This document shows, piece by piece, positions 21,723 to 33,689 of a stretch of DNA of 64,000 bases (the stretch's first letter is position 1; each line of letters starts with the position of its first letter). Source of the DNA: Lutjanus erythropterus (taxonomy: Eukaryota; Chordata; Actinopteri; Lutjaniformes; Lutjanidae); the NCBI GenBank assembly GCA_020091685.1, contig CM034601.1, positions 7,152,429-7,216,428 on the forward strand. Direction: 5' to 3'. A program made the position numbers and the translations under genes. Under the pieces are notes generated by a model, which saw only the letters and a list, made by a program, of their open reading frames with translations, made no database searches and was not told the DNA's origin.

Positions 21723-22680
21723 GTACTGTGAGATGATGTTGCTCAGAAAGTTGAAACATGCTGAAAGGAGCAATATGTTGCCATTGTGCATTCGAAAATG
21801 AGCACAGGACTCTAAATAACAAGTTGGAGCCATGGATGGTATATTAAATAGGTTGAAATCCTATTTAATTTACAATTTATGGTTGAAGAAAGTCACTTCC
21901 TCCCGCTCCCTCCCTGGGTAGGCTCGAGAAGACTGCGGGTTCTCCACAGCAATGGGTCCTGTAACTGTCAGTTATGTGGCAATGTAAAGTTATGCCTGTT
22001 ATCCTGAAAACAAAACCCTACTGCTCTGAAAATACACTATCTGAAGGTGGAGTTCAGTGACCGCCTGTCTCACTGCCTGCCAAACTCCATTAACATTTTG
22101 CCCGATTTAGCCGTTGTAAACCTGTACGCCTTCTACAAGATTATTAATAATTTCTGTTGACTCATAAACAGACACTAACTCATTCGGCGAACATTCGGCA
22201 TTAATTTGAACTCTAGTAAACGTGAAACGGCAAACAGAAATTGTTATTCCATCCCAGAATAGACATTTGAAAGGAAGGACCATGACTGCAGTCTTGTCTT
22301 CAATTTAACATGTTTCCTTCATCCCTGATGACATGTCATGGTCATTTTATGGTTTATTACAGTAAATATATATTATTTTAATAGAAATTATAAGACATGT
22401 GGGTGGCAATTCTCCAAATGCATGTGTTCTTCTGCAATAGTGATATATGTAATTTGTAGGCGATAGGTTTGGGCATTGTATTGGATTGACAAAACCTAGT
22501 TTTAAAAAACTACGTCGAGATAATGAGCATTTTCCAAATTACATCTCGTGTTTCCGTCTCTCAGCTGTGGAAGGGGACGACTCATAGACGAGAAGCTCTG
22601 GGAAATAATTTTCTGTGAAGCAAAGGGTTGAGATTTGTAAGGTTAAACCATATCCATTAACAAACAGGAAAAAAAACAAA
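21723..22680. other. No gene seen
   Basis: Mixed sequence with no supportable feature. Confidence 0.5.
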
Positions 22681-22701
22681 GCCTTGATTATTCAAACACA
22701 G

Positions 22702-22851
22702 ATGCCACTGCACGACGTCCTCTGGGACCGCGATCCAGGCATCAAAGACTTCACAGACAATGAGCTTCCTTCACCAGCTTCGGTTGACGTCTTACACTGC
22801 GACGGACGCACAAAAAGCTTTGCTCTCAGGCTCTGGCACCTTTACATCTGA
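22702..22851 (+). other. Short exon-like open frame
   Basis: The plus frame from ATG 22702 has a balanced composition (MPLHDVLWDRDPGIKDFTDN, then HCDGRTKSFALRLWHLYI) and stops at 22849-22851. CAAACACAG just before is a weak acceptor. It adjoins a candidate conserved element. No family recognised. It may be non-coding conserved sequence. Confidence 0.2.
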
Positions 22852-22954
22852 CAGTGTGAAGTTTTGTCCTTGTCGGAGGACTTTTATTGAATATTACAGC
22901 AGTGTCAGTAGTGAACTACAACAGCGCTGTCAGAGGGTAAACTTTCCTTGAGAG

Positions 22955-23200
22955 CTTTCCCCGTGTCTCAGCTCGTAATGTTCTCCATGGCTCCAGGCGT
23001 CAGAGACAATTACATTTTGGTGATATCTCTTCCTTTCTTCACCAGAGGTTCTCGCTAATTTGATGCTCTGGTGAGGAAGATCGTTGGCTTTAATACAAAT
23101 CATGTTTCAATCGTTACTTGAAGACCTTAAGCCCTGCCCCGGCTCTCTGGAGGACCGCAGTAATGAGGCCTGCTGGGATTTCAATCATTTTTACATCTGT
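22955..23200. promoter_or_regulatory. Candidate conserved non-coding element E
   Basis: A repeat-free block with AGCTCGTAATGTTCTCC, GAGACAATTACATTTTGG, CTCGCTAATTTGATGC, GGCTTTAATACAAATCATG (octamer-like) and CGCAGTAATGAGGCC. Many ATTA/TAAT cores lie in balanced GC. Enhancer-like by composition. Confidence 0.4.
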
Positions 23201-25179
23201 TGAAAAATAAGGAGAAAAGAGAAGAGGAAAAAAAACAGAGAAAAAAGAAAAATCAACTAACACCCCCCCTCCTCCATCCCCCCTTTTCACTCTGCTGGAG
23301 AAAAAAAATAATTTGTTTTGAGGATTGATAATAAAAAAATATATAAAGAGCTCCTTTTTTCCTTCTACTTTTGTGTTCTCAAAATACTCCGGCCTTGAAA
23401 TCTCTCAGCGCAGTACCTCGATGCTTAAAACTCCCCCAACAATTTCTAAAGCCCTCTTCTCTCCCTCCCCTTGTTGCAAAATAAATAAATCTTTCTGATA
23501 TTAGATTTCAGACACCTCTTTATCGCACAAACCCACTCTTTCTCCCCATCATCCCCTCTGTCTCTGTGGCTTTTGGTATTTTCCTCTCAGAAAACAGCAG
23601 CTCCCCCTCTGTACAGACATATTACTCCACCGTCTTCCATCTTTTTTCCTCTTTAATTTTCTCTAAATGTGGCGCCCAAGGTCCATGCAAGTGGGAGACA
23701 ATAAAATTATTTAAAAAATAACTACAACTCAGGAAAAAATAAAACTATTCTGGATTGATAAAACGCAGCAAGATCAATACTGTCTGGACACCTCAAGAAA
23801 AGTGAAAGAAAGTGTCCCCACGATGTGATCTCTAGAAAGCTGAAGCCTTCTCTGACAAAAGAAATTGCAAATAACTGAAAAACAATCTTTCAATGAAACT
23901 CGTGTCTTCTGTAGCCCCGTCTTTGTCTCGTCAAGCTCATGGAGGCCTTGAGAAAATGTGGAAAAAAACAAGACCTGTGGTTGCTTTCATTCTTGTTACA
24001 TCAGATTTTCCTCTCTGGTGAGCACCGGCAGCGTATTGTGCCCCCACTTTTTAATTTTTTAATTTTCTTTTCCTGTCTGGGTCTCATCTTATAAAGTTAT
24101 TGTGGTGATCATGCTAGCAAACAAACACCTTCTTATGCACCCAGTTTTCAGGGAGAATGTTATTATTCATTTGAGCCTCTTTCACACATAGTTCTCAGTC
24201 AGTTGCTGCAAACATTTTCACACATGCCGGAACAGAGTCCTGCAGAAATGAGATGTGCAGAAATGAGTTAGCATTTAGCATTTTCCGTTCCCTTGCCTTG
24301 AAGTCAGTGGGGTTTTTTTTGATCTGTGGTTAACACAAGCTTAAGAGGTCTCAACATTTTGTTCTGCAACATAAAATACATCAGTAAACCCAACTCATCC
24401 ATTTTGAAGCTTTTATATGTCTTTAAAAAGGCGTGCAACTTTTGGTAGTTGCATTTACACTTCAAAAATCATAAAGGCGGTGTTTATTTGCTGAACAAAA
24501 AGTGTCATAAAGTTCTGTTCGCCACAGAGCTTATGTTCTGCACTAACCTGGCCTGTGGAGGGAACCAGAGCGAGGCTAATATCCAGGTTGGCCTACAAAA
24601 TATTAGTCATCCCTGCAGCACTCTGTAGATGGGGCAAGGGGCAGTCCAGAAGATGATGGTAATCCAACACTTATGGATGCCAGTAGAAGTATTTGATATT
24701 CATTTTATATTAAGTTAAGAAAAGTAATGTTCATAATTTACTTAAATCAGAAACGTGTATTCAATACAAAGGACCTTTAAAAGAATGCGTTGTGTCATTG
24801 TGACTGCAGTTGTTGTTGAAGTCTTGTCATTGGTTTGCTCACTCTACGTGAAAGCATCTTTTGTGTGATGGATGTAACCCTTTTCATGCTTGTCCCTGCA
24901 ATGTTACTATCATCATTCACAACACAGCCGTACAGGCATTTTCCTTTCCTCAAAGCTGCTGTGGTCTCCACACTCCACCTGCTACTGCAGTTAACTTTGT
25001 CTCTCTGTTGTTGCTGGGCAGGTACTGTACACGTACATTTGGTTTATCAAAGTGTTTTTCACCCAAAACATCTGTCTCTAGTGGATAAGAACGGAGTAAC
25101 AGGTGAAAACAATAAATGAGCCAAAAAAAAAACCGGCTTACTATTATTATGATGTCTGCATGTCCCTCCATGATATCCC
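23201..25179. other. AT-rich DNA, no gene seen
   Basis: A-rich and pyrimidine-rich runs at 23210-23350. The frames at 24835-25119 overlap repeat edges and lack splice context. Confidence 0.5.
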
Positions 25180-25632
25180 AGTGGCCATGTTTGCATCCAA
25201 ATAAATCCAAAAAATTTAAGCAAATTTCGAATAAATCAGCAAAATAAAATGCTCGTGAATTCTTGTTTCCATCCAGTACTGTTATGCAATTATTAGGAGT
25301 TGGTTCATCGATATAAGCAGTAGGTGGAGGCAACTCTCCAGTCCGAAAACCATTATAGCATTGCCGAAGAGCATCTCAGGATGAAGATATGACATTTGTG
25401 TTTGTTTATGTATCAGTGTGAGGACGGCTGCGTCAGATCTGCGTGGAGCCATCATGGATATATCATAAAGCCATGGGAGCCATGAGGAAAGGAAACAGCT
25501 GATCAGTCATGTGAGTTCACTTTTCTTTTTGCAAAAAGTTTTTTTTTTTTTACTTTTGCCATTTCCATCAACATTTTGTGAGGCGATGCTTCAAAATGTG
25601 CATGAAAATATGTCGATGGAAACACAGTTATT
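25180..25632. repeat. 'Tttccatc' TIR-like dispersed repeat
   Basis: The left part has CATGTTTGCATCCAAATAAA and CTTGTTTCCATCCAG. The right part has ATTTCCATCAACATTTTGTG and AAATATGTCGATGGAAACAC, which are partly inverted forms of each other. Arms with repeated TTTCCATC/GATGGAAA are typical of a fish repeat type. The 127-codon minus frame 24950-25333 lies partly inside it and is probably not a gene. Confidence 0.5.
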
Positions 25633-25977
25633 CACACTTTATCAGCTGGAGTGAGTTTGACCTCATTCTTCTCTTCACGATTTCCCAATTTCAGTCTCTT
25701 TTCTCTGTCGTGAAGTGTAACTTATTTGGTGGGGTGGAGCCTGAGGCGAGGTCAGTTGGGTCAGACTGTCCCAGGTGATGAGCAGCGTCTTAGAAATCTA
25801 CATTGCTAATCAGCTGTGAGGGTTATCAGAAGTCTTGCAGCACTGATGTAATGGTTACAGAGCCAGTCGTGTTCCACGCTGTCCCATATACACACTGTCT
25901 CATCGTTCTCAGCTCTTACTGATTCCCACAGAAAAATACCTGGAATGTTTTAATGGGAGGAGACCAGTTTTAACATG

Positions 25978-26050
25978 TTTTGGTCACACTTTATTTAACA
26001 GCACATTAATAAGACGCAACAAGCTGTATTAAATTAGACAAAAACTAGAA
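25978..26050 (+). repeat. Second copy of the 3722-3800 repeat
   Basis: TTTGGTCACACTTTATTTAA, then ATTAATAAGACGCAACAAGC and TAAATTAGACAAAAAC, parallel to 3722-3800. Confidence 0.6.
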
Positions 26051-26183
26051 ATGTACTGGTCTTTATTAGACAACATCAGACCCTTTTTCAGACCTTATTA
26101 CCTTATTTCAGCAGAAATGTTCTCTAAATGAAATGCCTATAGTATTACAATATTTCACTTTGGTTTACAGTGCAGTTCTGTTG

Positions 26184-26340
26184 TAAGATAAGATAAGATA
26201 AGATAAGATAAGATAAGATAAGCCTTTACTGTCTCCCTCAGGAGGAATTTGTCTTGAACATTCGAGAGAACACAGACACACACATACAGATAAACTATAG
26301 TTAAACAGTATCGCCGCCAGATCCGCACACCCAAAAATGC
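26184..26340 (+). repeat. (GATAA)n with adjoining teleost repeat
   Basis: About eight GATAA units are followed by GCCTTTACTGTCTCCCTCAG and GAGGAATTTGTCTTG. This is the pattern of a teleost dispersed repeat with pentanucleotide array plus a conserved block (canonically TTTATTAATCCC...GGGAAATT). The tail contains CACACACATACAGATAAACT. Confidence 0.75.
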
Positions 26341-27220
26341 GCACACCCAAGAGTGTTTACTTGTACCTGCACAAAGGTCCTATGCAAAAATGTTGCACAA
26401 ATGCTCTACACGCAGCTATTTCCAAGCAAATCCCCTACATACGATTATTGCACAAATGCCCTGCGCCAAAATATTGCACATTTCCCTTCCCTCACTGCTC
26501 ACATCCACACACACATACACACATTTCATCTCCTTCTGTTAAGTAGTTTGACTGATAGCAGGACTAATAAGAATTTAGACTTGTCCAGCTTACAGTTTGG
26601 TAACCTGTAACCTCTGCCTGAAGGCATCAGCTCATATTTCTTATGAAGGATGTGGTTTGGATAATGTGCGTGTTTGTAATATGTCCCTAATTATCCTCTA
26701 ATAAAGTCTAATAAAGGCTCAGATAGAGGGAAAAAAGCATGATATGCAAACAGTATTTTTTAAAAACACCTTTTTCTCCAGTTTTTGTATTTGATTTATT
26801 AATAATAGAGTCAAATATAGCAAGCCCTATCCATATGGCTATGGTAGCCATGTAAGGGCTCACTGTACACTATCCCACATGGTTACTTACAAAAAAAATA
26901 TTTTAAAATGATTGTATGGCTTGATTTAACAATAGTGACCTGATCACTGTACATGATCCTCCTTGTTACAAGGTTATCTGGATGGTTTTGGATAGCGCCC
27001 TTTTTTCCTTAGTCACACTGTGTACTCATTTTGCATTACCATCATGCAGTCATGATCATGGAGAAGAGAGAATTTCCTCTCTGCAGTTATTGTGACATAA
27101 AAAGTCATAAACATTAAAACAAGCTGCAGCTGCATACAAACAGGAAATGATGCGTTTTCTGTCTAAAATGTTCCGATATCAGTGGCGATATTTGATCAGT
27201 GGATTTTTTTTTTTTTTCAG
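26341..27220. other. No gene seen
   Basis: Includes CAACACATACACAC simple sequence near 26500 and a CACTGTACA(T/C)(T/A)AT block near 26860-26970 resembling a repeat end also seen near 43095. Confidence 0.45.
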
Positions 27221-27523
27221 AGCTCTAAGGCAAAATCAAACATATATTTGAATATCAAGCGATCAGACAGACACATCACTGAAGTCTGGCTGCTGAAGCA
27301 GCCTTTGAAGCCTCCTGGCAGAGCTGCGCCAGGGAGCCCAGAACCGGCTGCAGTGGTTTTGGCTGCATTGAAGTCGGTGTTAACACTCCACCTCAGCGGT
27401 GGATCAGAAGCACCCTGTAGCGAGACACCTCACCTCGACGCCACAACATCAGAGGTGGAGCCCACCTCCCCGGGAGTACAGGGCGGCCCACTTTGCTGCT
27501 TGTGTGTTTGTCTGCTTGACTGA
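27221..27523 (+). CDS. Candidate coding exon (100 codons), unidentified
   Basis: An unusually strong acceptor (a 15-base T run followed by CAG, ending 27220) opens a frame of 100 codons to TGA 27521-27523. It starts SSKAKSNIYLNIKRSD, continues through a Pro/Ala stretch (PPGRAAPGSPEPAAVVLAAL) and ends Cys-rich. GC content is well above the flanks. No domain recognised. An opposite frame (27449-27895 minus) covers part of it. It may be a genuine last exon, a non-coding GC island, or chance. Confidence 0.3.
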   Translation, partial: SSKAKSNIYLNIKRSDRHITEVWLLKQPLKPPGRAAPGSPEPAAVVLAALKSVLTLHLSGGSEAPCSETPHLDATTSEVEPTSPGVQGGPLCCLCVCLLD

Positions 27524-29100
27524 TGCATCTTTGGTGTGTTTTGTTGTTTGTGCTCTTCTGTCTGCCTGCGCCGCTGCCTGACTGCCTGTCACTTTGACTT
27601 CCCAGCTGTCCGATTGCTTGTGTGGGCTCCCGCCTGACTCTTTGTCCATCTCATTGCCTCCCCACTTACCTGACAGACGTGTTGTATTTTGACCCGGCTG
27701 CATGTCTACAGACCTAACTGTCAGTTTGTGTGACAGCCTCTCTGCCTGCTTGATTTCCAGCCTACTTGTTCCTCTACCCCCCTTTGCTCTCCTTGCAAAT
27801 ATTTCTTTCTTACTTTGTAAGTCAGCATTACATAAGGGGACTGGTGGAAGGGTAATAATGGATGTGTTTGTGTGTGCAAAATGGTAACTGTACACTTTTC
27901 TGCTACCCCTAGCTCAGCTGTCATCAGAACATGTTAACTCTACCACATGTGCATGGTACATGTGCCATACTGTGCTGTGCTTCTGTCAATGTAAGCATGA
28001 TTGCACAGCATGTTAAAGCTGCCTCTAAATGCTCTACATGGCTGTACTCTGACCCACTTTCTTTCTTCGGTGTACAGATATAACATTTATTTTTCCTGCC
28101 TGCCACATCCACTTTATCACATGGTACTGTATATACACTGCAGCAGAGCTGACAATGTTTGAGTCTCCAAATGGAAACAGTCATAAATGTTTCCTGCAAC
28201 TTTTTGTAGAAACATTGACATTTAAAGCTATAATATATAACATTTATGCATTAAAATATCTAAAAATGCACAATGTATGTTTTGCATTTTGTTTGTTTAT
28301 GTATTTACATTATCCCAAATGTTTCCACCAATGTTCAAACCCAGATAAATCCATAATTTATTCTAGGTAACAGTGTGTTTCCTGCTAGCTGCTAGTAATA
28401 CTGTAATATTACCTTGGCCATAATCATATGTAGTTTGAGTCATGTCACATTTATTTGGCAACAGGGTTTGTTTAACAATGAAGACAACTACTCTCTACTT
28501 CATGATATAATCAAACTACATCTTTTATTAATGTTTTAAGACAGGAGAACTTACATATTGTGTATTTAAAATCTGAGAAATAAAACCTTTTTTGCAAAAC
28601 TGCACTGTCTACAGATTCACACAGGAAATGCTACACTAAAAGCAAAATGACATAAAATGTTCTGTATAACTAACTAACTAATAAAATACAAACTTCTTTT
28701 ATTAACAGTATCAACTGCCTGTTTCAAAGACAGCTGTGCCTCACAATACAGATGTGTGTGCAGCTGAATGCTCTCTGGGCAATGCAGTCCTTCAATCTTC
28801 AACATTCAACACGTTTCCATGTGGCATTGGAAAACTATTGATACTTTTGACAACCTCACATACTTTATTAATAATCAGACATATAAGCATTCATTTGGTC
28901 CTTTACTCAGTTGGGTAATCAGTTAGCCAAACAGATTAACAGATATCGTCACACAGTCCATCAGATGAATAAACAGTCGGACAAACAGACAGATAATCAG
29001 TCAGACAGGCAGATGATAAAGAGTCAGTCAGTCAGTGAGGGTATCACAGGCTCTGGCCTTCTCCTCTGCAGATGTCAGACACTGGATGAGTGACAACTAA
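27524..29100. other. No gene seen
   Basis: TGCCTG/TCTGC-rich degenerate sequence at 27540-27760, then AT-rich DNA. CAGACAGA/CAGTCAGT-type degenerate repeats near 28970-29040. Confidence 0.5.
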
Positions 29101-29137
29101 CCTCCCTCAGTGCAACTTATTGATCAGCCTGGGACTC

Positions 29138-29165
29138 TGCTGCTGCTGCTGCTGCTGCTGCTGCT
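29138..29165. repeat. (CTG)9 microsatellite
   Basis: Trinucleotide CTG run. A short (GT)n follows at 29183-29199. Confidence 0.95.
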
Positions 29166-29290
29166 ACACACGCCTGCTCTGTCTGTGTGTGTGTGTGTGC
29201 GGGTGAGAGAGAGAGGGAGGGAGGGGTCAGTCTCAGAGGTTATAAATACAGTTCTCAGTGACCCTTATATGAACTCCATGTTCTGCTCAA

Positions 29291-29361
29291 CAGGTCCAGG
29301 CAGCCTGAATCCATCAGCTGAAATGATACAACTGATTGATTTTCCTAAAAGTGAATTCTGA
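29291..29361 (+). other. Short terminal-exon-like frame
   Basis: After CATGTTCTGCTCAACAG a frame with PGSLNPSAEMIQLIDFPKSE stops at 29359-29361. It lies in an 83-codon frame that starts in the microsatellites. Too short to call coding. Confidence 0.15.
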
Positions 29362-29398
29362 TCGTGAGTTTTGGACAATGTGCTGTTCTGGTGTTGTA

Positions 29399-29419
29399 AT
29401 ATATATATATATATATAAA
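29399..29419. repeat. (AT)n run
   Basis: About 10 AT units followed by an A run. Confidence 0.95.
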
Positions 29420-30628
29420 AAAAATTAAAAATCCAGAACAGCCTCTGAGTTGAACTTCAAGTTAGGTTGTTTTCTGTTTTTTTTTATCAATTTTTTGAAA
29501 AGAAAAAAAAACTTGAAGTAGTACTTTAGATAATAAATCAATTGCTGTACATCAGGCTATGAACTCCTTCACAAGGCCAACACAGGCAAGGTTGAAAAAA
29601 ACTTTATATCACAGCAGTTCATGTCCACAGACTATCATATTGCTGTATAATTAGGAAATAATCAGTGCACATTGATGGTGCAGACGGGCAACTCACCTGT
29701 CTGCACCATCACTGCATTTACTCAGCATCACTACCGTCTGTCTTCACCTCTTGAACTTACTGTAAAGTAACACAACATTAAGTGTAGCCCTTATCACAGA
29801 CTCTGCTTTTGTTTTCGCTGGGGAACGAATTTCTGGAGAAAAATTTGGACACTGCTCAGGAAATGACACTAAATGCAAGTTTCAAGTACAACGCGCAACC
29901 AAACAGTGCAGGAAAAAAAGTAAAGGGGTGGAGATTATACAAAAATAAAGGATCACAACTTGTGTAGCAGTGAAGAGGTCAGTCATACTGTTGCAGCGCA
30001 TTCTCACTACCAACTCGACAAATATTGCAGCTTGGTTACAGGCCCTATGCTTCAAACTGTGACCCTGTAGGTACACCCCACCCTCAGGTTTGCATGAGCA
30101 GGGCTCTGTGGCCAAGTTAGCAATAAAGAATATGCACCGTTCAGGAAGACTTTCAAAATAAAGGCACAAAGCAGAGGAAAAGATCATACTTCATGTAACA
30201 TAAAGTTAGTAAGCTATGTACACAAGTGTAACTTAAGCCATCCACCCCACCTCCTATATGGATTATCTTGGTCTTTATTCTTCATCACCTGACTTCGATG
30301 AAACGATGCTACAGGGGGACCTACATCAGAGAGAACAGTCTACTTAATGACACAAATTTAACGCAGCCACAGGACAGGTTAATTTCAGCAGAAACATTCA
30401 ACTCACACCAGCTGTTTTGATAACTGATTAACTTTTGTTTTTTTTTTGTTTTTTTTGTTTTTTTTAATGTCTGTGATAATGTCTGGTTTCTTCATTCCTC
30501 TTTGACAGTAAACTGAATTTTTGGGGTCTGAGGACAAAATAAGACATTTGAGGACATCACCTTGGCTTTGGTAAACACTGATTGACATTTTTCATAATTT
30601 TCACACATTTTACGGACCAAACAATTAA
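29420..30628. other. No gene seen
   Basis: The 101-codon minus frame 29882-30187 has no splice support. T-runs near 30440-30466. Confidence 0.45.
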
Positions 30629-30634
30629 TTTATT
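30629..30634 (-). terminator. Possible polyadenylation signal (AATAAA) for the minus-strand candidate
   Basis: TTTATT on the plus strand gives AATAAA on the minus strand, about 230 bases after the stop at 30864. Such motifs are common in AT-rich DNA, so it is only as good as the gene call it follows. Confidence 0.25.
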
Positions 30635-30853
30635 AAACAAGAAAATAAGCAGCATATAAATCAACAATGAAAATAATCATTATTTGCACTCCTGTGTGAG
30701 ATCACCAAGTTAAAGATAGTCAAGGTAAGTTGAGGGCCAAAGAACAAAGTGAATTACAACACTTCATCTATAAATAACTCCTGGATTGTGTCAAACATCA
30801 TAAATTGATGATTATGTCTCCTTTCGTGAGAGTATCAACGGCTTGATCTTCCC

Positions 30854-31240
30854 TTAAGAGGACCTACTTAAGCGCTGAACCCCAAAACTTGAGGCCACTG
30901 AGCAGCTCCCTGGTGTGCGAGTGTTTAAGAGAGTGTAACATGTCATTGCTGAAAAGGAAAAAAAAAAAGCAGCATGTGTTGCTGAGTCAGCATCCCCCTG
31001 TAGGACCTGGAACAGAGTTGGCTGCAGTCTGCGCAGGTGGATCAGACCAAAAATTGCTGCCAGGATGAGCTTGTTGTAGCAGGAAGGTTCCCTGAAGGTA
31101 GCAGCAGGCTTGTAGCAGATTGTCCGGAGCTCCTCATCCCTCATCGCTTTAAAGGGCCCCGACTCCTCACAGCACCAGGGGGAGCAAGCATCAAGGCCTG
31201 ATGACTCCTCCAGTGGAGCGATCAGTACAGTGTTCCAATA
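30854..31240 (-). CDS. Candidate minus-strand coding segment with a homopolymer break
   Basis: The acceptor CCACACGGTGTCAG (minus) ends at 31241. It opens TATTGGAAC... in a frame of about 129 codons to the stop at 30854. The first 70 residues look strongly protein-like (YWNTVLIAPLEESSGLDAC, CYKPAATFREPSCYNK, LILAAIFGLIHLRRLQPTLF). Near the end is an 11-T run (30958-30968). One extra T, or the acceptor CCTTTTCAG right after it, switches to a second frame (NDMLHSLKHSHTRELLSGLK) ending TAG at 30864-30866. No good donor was found for an intron. It may be a last exon, a pseudogene or a homopolymer error. Family not recognised. Confidence 0.35.
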   Translation of the reverse strand, partial: YWNTVLIAPLEESSGLDACSPWCCEESGPFKAMRDEELRTICYKPAATFREPSCYNKLILAAIFGLIHLRRLQPTLFQVLQGDADSATHAAFFFSFSAMTCYTLLNTRTPGSCSVASSFGVQRLSRSS

Positions 31241-31299
31241 CTGACACCGTGTGGTCAGAAAGGGTACTGCTGTATTTTAGTCAACAGCTGCAACACAGG

Positions 31300-33130
31300 C
31301 CTGTTAGAACCAATGACAACAATTCTTAAAGCTATAATCTACAATGTCATTTAAAACTGTGTGTTTCCAACAGTGTTTCCAGCATTTTGGCAGAAACTCT
31401 TTGCTGCTACAACATGAAAATGCCCAATACAGATTTTCAAGATACCAAAGTTTAAGATTTTAAATCTGATTCGCTAAAGCTTAACCTCTGCACTGTTGGT
31501 CCCAGGTCTTCTATAAAACCGAAAGAGCAGCAAAGTGCAGGGAGCACAAAAGTTTATTTTCCTGCCTCCATTCACCACAGAGCTTCTCTCATTAATAATA
31601 GATAGATGCTCTACTTTCTACAATGAGTTCAGGGGGTTGGAGGAGGAGGAGGACAGCGAGGATGAGGAAGAGGAAGAGGGACCAGAGGGGCATCATCTGC
31701 TGAAGGAGGATTTAGGAGGATGAAGAGAAGAGAAAGAGGGGGAATGAATCAGAAGGAGGAAAGGAGGAAGAACATGAGAGGATGAGGGGAAAGTTATCTA
31801 TAGTTAGTGTTTTATCACAGTAGATAACAGTCAACACACCCCCAGTTTGGAGAAGCAGAGAGGAGTACCAGCACAAAAGCTGAGCAATGTGTTGTGGATA
31901 GTACGTCACTCTCTCTTATTTAACCAGACTCCATTGGCAAAATATGTAATTTTACCTCACAGAACACAGGAGTTGCTGGTCTACCGCTGCTTCAGTCTGT
32001 TAGTTTGTTTGTGTTATTGTGTGACTTTTGTGCTTTAAAAAGTTAGTTTGAACACACCGGGGTTACACAATAACAGGAATAAACTAACAGATGGAGGCAG
32101 CAACTCCTGTGTTCTCTGAGGTAAAATTACTGATTTTACCAATGGACTTTGGTTGAGTGAGAGAGAGCAATATTCAGCTTATACATCTGTGGTTTGTTAT
32201 CAGGAAGGATGTCTGATGGCAAGGTTGTTAAAATAGTCTAAATATAGCATACACTTAAACTAATATTGATTTTTATTTAAGTGGGCCTTTTCAAGTGGTT
32301 GAAAATGTTTTGACCCCGTCCACAGCAGTACATTACTTACTGTAGCTTCAGTGCTGGTGTCCCTGCATGCATCTCCAAACTGAGGACGTGTCAGTCGCCA
32401 TCTGCTCTAGGTAATACACCGACTATGAATGTGTACCATATTACAGTACAAGCACTTCAAATAACGTCCTTCCAAACTATCCCTTACAGGGAAAGTAAAA
32501 GGAGGAGGTGGAAAAGAGAAGGCAACAAGGAAAAGAAATAATCTTAAGGAGCAAAGGAAAAGAGAACATTTAAGGAGATAGAGAGGTGCAGGACATGGTA
32601 CTGCAGAGTAAGAGGGTCTAACAGATAAATGTTGGAGGTACAGGATAAAGAAGGACATACAGTAGGAAAGAAGAGGTAAGGAAGGGATGGAGTTGGCAGA
32701 AAAGAGGAGAGTTTGGTGCCTAGAGGGGCAGGATTAAGGTTCTGAGTGGGTGGGCCAGGCCAGTCATCAGAGTAGGAGCCCACTGCCCTTCATTTGTTTT
32801 TGTAAGAGACCAGAAAAAAGTGTTTCGCCAGCTGAGAGCAGCCGTACACAGTTCATGACAGTTATACTGCAGATAAGTCAAGATAAATGGTATTATCATT
32901 GATATCAGTGTCTGTTATGTGTGAAAGGTAAAATGACAACAATGATTTTTGGTAATCAAAACAATTTATTAAATGAATACTTGAGATATTAAATGATAAA
33001 ATAAATTGATTAAAAAAAATACAGCAAAATATCACCCAGCAAAGCATGAAATAACAGAAAAATAACACAGGTCATTGTTGAGTTTGGATAACTTGTGGAT
33101 TATAAATTAACAAAGTTTCTGTTCATTGTG
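31300..33130. other. No gene firmly seen
   Basis: An acidic frame 31587-31723 (run of Glu/Asp, ending LLKEDLGG) follows TCCATTCACCACAG but is driven by GAGGAG purine repeats. 32460-32780 is A/G-rich. The rest is AT-rich. Confidence 0.45.
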
Positions 33131-33137
33131 TAGTTTA

Positions 33138-33561
33138 CAGTGGTTCAGGTCAGTCAGTCCCACAGACTGGGTCGTGACACACAGGTGGGTCACAGTAGAT
33201 TTTCTCTGAGCAAATCTAAGATTTGTATCTGTAGCACAGATTTTATTAACCATTTAAAATATGTGCATGGCTTTACTGATGAGAGGAAATAAAAAACACT
33301 GAGGTGCTGTTAAATCAGCCTCAATGCATTTTTCATTTATAAAGTTTTTAACGTGTGTATTTGGTTTCAACACATGCATCAAGATAGTATAAGGTGATGT
33401 GGAAAGAAAATGGTCAGAAATGTTCATTTATGTACAGATTAACTCTTCCCCAGATTTTTGGATAAGGCCTATTATTAACTGGGTCGTGAAGGTTTGTCAT
33501 TTTTTTAAAAATGGGTCCCCCCAAAAAAACAAAAACAAAAACAAACAAACAAAAACCACTG
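33138..33561. mobile_element. Degenerate hAT-like non-autonomous repeat (CAGTGGTT ends)
   Basis: Left end CAGTGGTTCAGGTCAGTCAG with GACTGGGTCGTGACACACAG. Right end AAAATGGGTCCCCCCAAAAA with ...AACCACTG, the inverse CAGTGGTT. GGGTCGTGA and AAATGGGTCCC near the two ends are typical of a fish repeat that begins CAGTGGTTCTCAA. No clear target duplication remains, probably through decay. Confidence 0.6.
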
Positions 33562-33689
33562 TGTGAGAATAAGACTGTATACACAAAAGATCAGTACTTT
33601 ACTGATAATGGTTCAAACTATGGTTCACATTTGAAAATATAATTAGCTAAAAAAAAAAAAAAAAATGACAGTAAAAACAAAAGGGGACA

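Noticed and set aside
24950..25333. 127-codon minus frame
   Set aside because: It spans the edge of a dispersed repeat, with no splice sites or domain.
31587..31723. Acidic 45-codon frame after a CACAG acceptor
   Set aside because: The Glu/Asp run comes from GAGGAG purine repeats, and the rest is too short to support a call.
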